A stretch of DNA of 64,000 bases from Nakamurella alba (GTDB lineage: Bacteria; Actinomycetota; Actinomycetes; Mycobacteriales; Nakamurellaceae). Below the pieces are notes generated by a model. The model saw nothing but the letters and a program-made list of their open reading frames with translations, ran no database searches and was not told the DNA's origin. How positions within the stretch are numbered: the stretch's first letter is position 1; each line of letters opens with the position of its first letter. A program made the translations under genes and the position numbers. Shown here one piece after another: positions 60,943 to 64,000 of this stretch. The DNA lies in NCBI RefSeq assembly GCF_009707545.1, contig NZ_WLYK01000006.1, forward strand, positions 372,001 to 436,000, in the 5' to 3' direction.

Positions 60943-61353
60943 TCAGCGGGCGGCGGCCAGCACCGGCGCCTCGACCGGCCGGATCGCGTGGCGGGGGCGT
61001 GCGGTGCCGCGGTGCACGGTGCTGGTGCGGTGGTCGCACCGGCCGAGCGCGGCCAGCAGCTCGTCGAGAATCAGTTCCGGGCGGCAGGTCTCACCGCAGG
61101 TGAAGGCGTCCAGGAAGAGCGCGTTGCTCTCCGGGTAGGTGTGCACCGAGACGTGCGACTCGCTGAGCAGGTAGATCGCGGTCATCCCGGCCGGTTCGAA
61201 CTCCTTGACCTGCATGCCGCACAGGGTGGCGCCGGAGGTGCGGATCCCACGGGCGATGGCACCCAGGATCAGGTCGTGGTCGGCGACCACGTCGTCCGGG
61301 ATCCCGCTGATGTCGCTGAGCACGTGTGTACCGCCGAAGGCGAACAGTCCCAT
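60943..61353 (-). CDS. SpeD-family pyruvoyl-dependent decarboxylase proenzyme
   Basis: 136 residues. LLSESHVSVHTYPESNAL contains the self-cleavage Ser66 (giving the pyruvoyl group), His71, and LDAFTCG holds Cys86. These correspond to Ser63, His68 and Cys83 of Thermotoga AdoMet decarboxylase. HVLSDISGIP at the start is typical. No spermidine synthase lies nearby, and the gene sits in a biosynthetic-type cluster. SpeD homologues are known to have changed to other amino-acid substrates, so the substrate may not be S-adenosylmethionine. GGGAGAG precedes ATG 61353. An Arg/Pro tail of ~25 residues is extra. Confidence 0.85.
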   Translation of the reverse strand: MGLFAFGGTHVLSDISGIPDDVVADHDLILGAIARGIRTSGATLCGMQVKEFEPAGMTAIYLLSESHVSVHTYPESNALFLDAFTCGETCRPELILDELLAALGRCDHRTSTVHRGTARPRHAIRPVEAPVLAAAR

Positions 61354-61418
61354 GATGGCTTCTCTCCCGTGTGTGTGTGGTCGTCTGTGGGGTCGTGCGG
61401 GTGGGGTCGTGTGAGGGG

Positions 61419-62615
61419 TCAGACCCAGGTGGTGATGCGGTCGGCGAGGGCGGTGCAGGAACGCAGGTTCTCCCGGACGGTCGCGGCGGTGGGGCCGTCG
61501 ACGACGAAACCGAGCAGTTCGTCGGTACTGGCGGTGGCGCCGCGGAAGTCGCGTGGCACCTCGGTCCGGATGCAGAAGTCGCGGACGTATCCGGGCAGGT
61601 CCGGGGTGTCGATGGCGGTGAGGGTGCCGATCCGCGGTGGCACCAGCAGGAACCCGACGCTGCCGGCCGCGGGCACGGTCGGGATGTCCGCGGGCAGACC
61701 GGCCTGGAGCCGGTACCAGACCTGCACCGGGTTGACCCCCAGTCGGTAGGTCAGCGACTCCATGATGTGACCGCCGCCGAGCCGGCAGGCGATCTCGCAG
61801 AACACCAGGGATCCGTCCGGGCGCCGGAACACCTCGAGGTGGAACGGCCCGGCATCGGTGGCCGGCAGCGCGCCGACCACCGCGTGGGCGAAGTCCACCA
61901 GCTGCCGGCACACCGGGTCGGCGGCATCCAGCTGGACACTGCCGAGCGGCGTGCTGTCCTGGAACGACAGGCAGGTGCCCAGGTATTCCGACGGCAGCGC
62001 CAGCACCACCTCGCCACCGCACATGAAACCGTCGACGTGGTGCAGGGTCCCGTCGACGAACTGCTCGACCAGGGTGTCGTCCGGGTCGCGGCCGGCGGTC
62101 TCGGCGAGCAGGTGGCCGATCCCGGTGACCACCTCGATCCCGCGCGAGCCGTAGCTGCGTCGCGGCTTGACCACCCACGGTCCGGGCACCCGGGAGGCGA
62201 AGTCCCGCAGGTGATCCGGGTCGATGTCCCCGGTGTGCCGTGGTACCTCGACCGCCCGGCCTGCCGCCGCCTTCATCACCAGTTTGTCGATGAAGGCGGT
62301 GGCCGCGACGGTGTGCATCCCGGGCAGGCCGAACTCCTCCCGCACCGCGGCGACCCGCAGCACGTCGTCCTCGGTGCCGGAGACGATCCGCGACACCCCG
62401 CCGTCCCGGCACAGCCTTCGCAGCACCTCGACCGTCTCGTTCGATCCGTAGTCGGCGACGGCGATCACCTCACCCATGGCCCCGCGGTAGCCGTCCGCCG
62501 CTTCCGCGGAGGTGACGAGCACGACGTCGTCGGCGATCTCGGTCAACCAGCTGCCGAGCGGGGTGACGGCGGCCGGGATCCGGTGCGCGATCACCACGCG
62601 CTCACGCCGGGACAC
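61419..62615 (-). CDS. ATP-grasp ligase
   Basis: 398 residues from GTG 62615, preceded by GGAGGAGGT and overlapping the MFS stop by 14 nt. ATP-binding lysines K111 (FIDKLVMK) and K150 (WVVKPRRSYGSRG), metal ligands E261 (FHLEVFRRPDG) and E274 with R278 (CEIACRLGGGH) are intact. ATP-grasp enzymes of this type join an acyl phosphate to an amine or amino acid. Together with the decarboxylase it could couple an amino acid or polyamine-like building block. Confidence 0.9.
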   Translation of the reverse strand: MSRRERVVIAHRIPAAVTPLGSWLTEIADDVVLVTSAEAADGYRGAMGEVIAVADYGSNETVEVLRRLCRDGGVSRIVSGTEDDVLRVAAVREEFGLPGMHTVAATAFIDKLVMKAAAGRAVEVPRHTGDIDPDHLRDFASRVPGPWVVKPRRSYGSRGIEVVTGIGHLLAETAGRDPDDTLVEQFVDGTLHHVDGFMCGGEVVLALPSEYLGTCLSFQDSTPLGSVQLDAADPVCRQLVDFAHAVVGALPATDAGPFHLEVFRRPDGSLVFCEIACRLGGGHIMESLTYRLGVNPVQVWYRLQAGLPADIPTVPAAGSVGFLLVPPRIGTLTAIDTPDLPGYVRDFCIRTEVPRDFRGATASTDELLGFVVDGPTAATVRENLRSCTALADRITTWV

Positions 62616-63882
62616 CGGACACCTCCTCCACCCGGTCAGCCGCAGGGTCGCCGGCACCGCGATCCGCGCCGCCCGGTTCCTGTTCGGGTGCCTGCCGGCG
62701 GAGCAGCAGGAACGGCACCGCGACACCGATGGCCAGCGCCATCACCAGGTAGTAGACCGGCGGGACCCCGGTGCCGGTGGTGCCGATCAGCGCGCCACCG
62801 GCCAGTGGGCCGGCGAAGAACCCGACGTACCGGAGTTCGGCGAGACCGAAGTAGGCGCCCTTGTTCTCGGGGGTGGCCAGGTCGTGCACGGCCATGTCCG
62901 GCAGCGGCAGCAGCAGTCCCTCGCCGACGGTCCAGACCGCCACCCCGACGTACAGCCAGACCGGGGAGACGTCCATCAGCGCGAAGCAGCCGAAGGCCAG
63001 GGCGAAGGCCGCTGCGCCGGTGAACACGAGTGCCCGGTGGCCCAGCCGGGCGGACAGCTTGTCGGCGAGCGGCTGGAAACACAGTGCCAGCACCGCATTC
63101 GCGATGAGCAGGCCGGCGAACAGCGATGCCGTCCGGTCGCCGAAGGTGCTCTGCATGGCGAGCGGCACCATGGACTCCAGCTGGGAGAACACGAAGAACA
63201 CCACGGCACCGGCCGCCACCGCGGCGAGCAGCCGGCGGTCGGTCACCGCCCGCCGCAGGGCACCGCCGCCGGGCAGCCCGGCGGCCGGGTCCCGGGTGAG
63301 CGTGTCCGGGAAGTCACCCCGTGAGGTGGCCATCAGTACCAGGTAGCCGGCGAAGAAGGCGGCCGGCACCAGGAAGAACGCCGCCGGGCCGACGTGGTAG
63401 AGCGCGGCACCGATCAGCGGCCCGGCGATCGCCCCGACACACAGGATCATGTACCGCAGCCGGAACACCCGGGCGTCCCCGGAGACCGTGGACATCAGGT
63501 TCTTGGTGGCCGGTTCGACCAGCAGCCGGGCCACCCCGAGCAGGGCGAAGAGCGTGATCAGCAGCCAGGTCTCGCGGGCCACGGCGAAGGCCCCGAAGGT
63601 CAGCACGTTGAGCACCAGGCCCAGCTGCAGGGTGCGCAGGGCGCCGATCCGGTCGGCCAGCAGGCCGCCGAACACCCCGCCGATGGCGCCGATCAGCGAG
63701 ACGCTGCCGACGACCGCGCCGATGGCCGCCGCGCCGAGATCGGTGACCGCCGCGAGGTACAGCGTGCCGAAGGGCATCACGGCGAAGAACGCGACCGAGC
63801 TGAGCAGCGCGCCGCCGGAGAGCAGACGGGCCGGCCGGGTGGCCGGCAGCAGCGACCGCAGCCCCGATTCCGGTGCCGTCAT
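62602..63882 (-). CDS. MFS transporter (probable product exporter)
   Basis: 426 residues, twelve hydrophobic segments, MFS motif GGLLADRIGALRTLQLG (motif A-like) between helices 2 and 3 and ADKLSARLGHRALVF in the second half. Start ATG 63882 shares its A with the stop codon of the upstream gene. Same strand and operon as the ligase and decarboxylase, so likely exports or gives resistance to the cluster's product. Confidence 0.9.
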   Translation of the reverse strand: MTAPESGLRSLLPATRPARLLSGGALLSSVAFFAVMPFGTLYLAAVTDLGAAAIGAVVGSVSLIGAIGGVFGGLLADRIGALRTLQLGLVLNVLTFGAFAVARETWLLITLFALLGVARLLVEPATKNLMSTVSGDARVFRLRYMILCVGAIAGPLIGAALYHVGPAAFFLVPAAFFAGYLVLMATSRGDFPDTLTRDPAAGLPGGGALRRAVTDRRLLAAVAAGAVVFFVFSQLESMVPLAMQSTFGDRTASLFAGLLIANAVLALCFQPLADKLSARLGHRALVFTGAAAFALAFGCFALMDVSPVWLYVGVAVWTVGEGLLLPLPDMAVHDLATPENKGAYFGLAELRYVGFFAGPLAGGALIGTTGTGVPPVYYLVMALAIGVAVPFLLLRRQAPEQEPGGADRGAGDPAADRVEEVSGVPA

Positions 63883-64000
63883 CACACGGCTCCCTGCAAC
63901 ACCCGGGCGGGCGGCCGGGCCGCGCTGCCGCATCCGGTCCCGCAGGCGGGTGCGCCGGCGGTGCCGCCACCGCCGATCGGCGTGAGCGGCAGCGTGCGCC
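63882..64000 (-). CDS. C-terminal end of an unidentified gene (cut by window edge)
   Basis: A minus-strand frame runs from the right edge to TGA 63882-63884, 38 codons. It is read as ending TLPLTPIGGGG, TAGAPACGTGCG and ARVLQGAV. The TGATG junction with the MFS start is a typical coupled arrangement, so the gene is probably part of the cluster. Too little is present to name it. Confidence 0.55.
   Translation of the reverse strand, partial: RTLPLTPIGGGGTAGAPACGTGCGSAARPPARVLQGAV

Overview
The window is about 64 kb of very GC-rich DNA (G or C in almost every third codon position, many GTG starts, 4-nt ATGA/GTGA overlaps). It reads as chromosomal sequence from an actinobacterium. Supporting signs are a LAxTG sortase-E-type surface protein, two DUF664-type DinB proteins, a DUF5926 protein, an Eis-like acetyltransferase and a ClgR-like regulator. 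The genus cannot be fixed from the sequence alone; a Nakamurella-like or Frankia-related lineage is plausible. No rRNA, tRNA or CRISPR array was seen.

Layout. 1-12.6 kb: the tail of a Gfo/Idh/MocA oxidoreductase and a D-lactate-dehydrogenase-type FAD/Fe-S enzyme, then an eight-gene sugar operon. It holds a PfkB kinase, a LacI regulator, a phosphomannose-isomerase-like cupin, an FGGY kinase, a LacD-type aldolase and a CUT2 ABC transporter. It is preceded by two identical LacI-type operators and ends in a strong hairpin. The set fits import of a ketohexose, two phosphorylations and aldol cleavage. 12.8-14.3 kb: a complete IS30-family element whose transposase carries an in-frame amber codon. 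14.6-25.8 kb: mixed genes, including a TOPRIM protein, a duplicated pair of deacetylase-like lipoproteins flanking a secreted protein, a CPBP protease, a DUF5926 protein, a degenerate SDR, a DUF4328 protein and a rhodanese.

26.0-32.4 kb: a cobalamin riboswitch followed by five translationally coupled genes. These are a sortase-anchored alpha/alpha-barrel protein, a membrane-anchored transcobalamin-beta-like (DUF4430-type) protein, EcfT, a fused double EcfA ATPase and an S component. The arrangement looks like a surface vitamin-B12 capture system, built like a split intrinsic factor/transcobalamin, feeding an ECF importer. A third protein with the same beta-like domain lies at 16.7-18.4 kb, outside the riboswitch operon.

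32.4-58.8 kb: mostly single or paired housekeeping and accessory genes. They include an Fpg-family glycosylase, Eis-like, ClgR-like, prolyl aminopeptidase, pgi, a DrrAB-type exporter with a divergent TetR regulator and two operator copies, a TrxR-like flavoprotein, Mug, a GMC dehydrogenase with small subunit, MsrA, a cyclopropane-fatty-acid-synthase family protein, UDP-glucose dehydrogenase and an aldo/keto reductase. 58.7-64 kb: a compact one-strand gene set that looks like a small biosynthetic cluster. It has an MFS exporter, an ATP-grasp ligase, a pyruvoyl SpeD-family decarboxylase, a tryptophan-2,3-dioxygenase-like protein and an O-methyltransferase, plus the end of another gene at the window edge. 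The B12-capture operon and this cluster are the two most interesting systems here.
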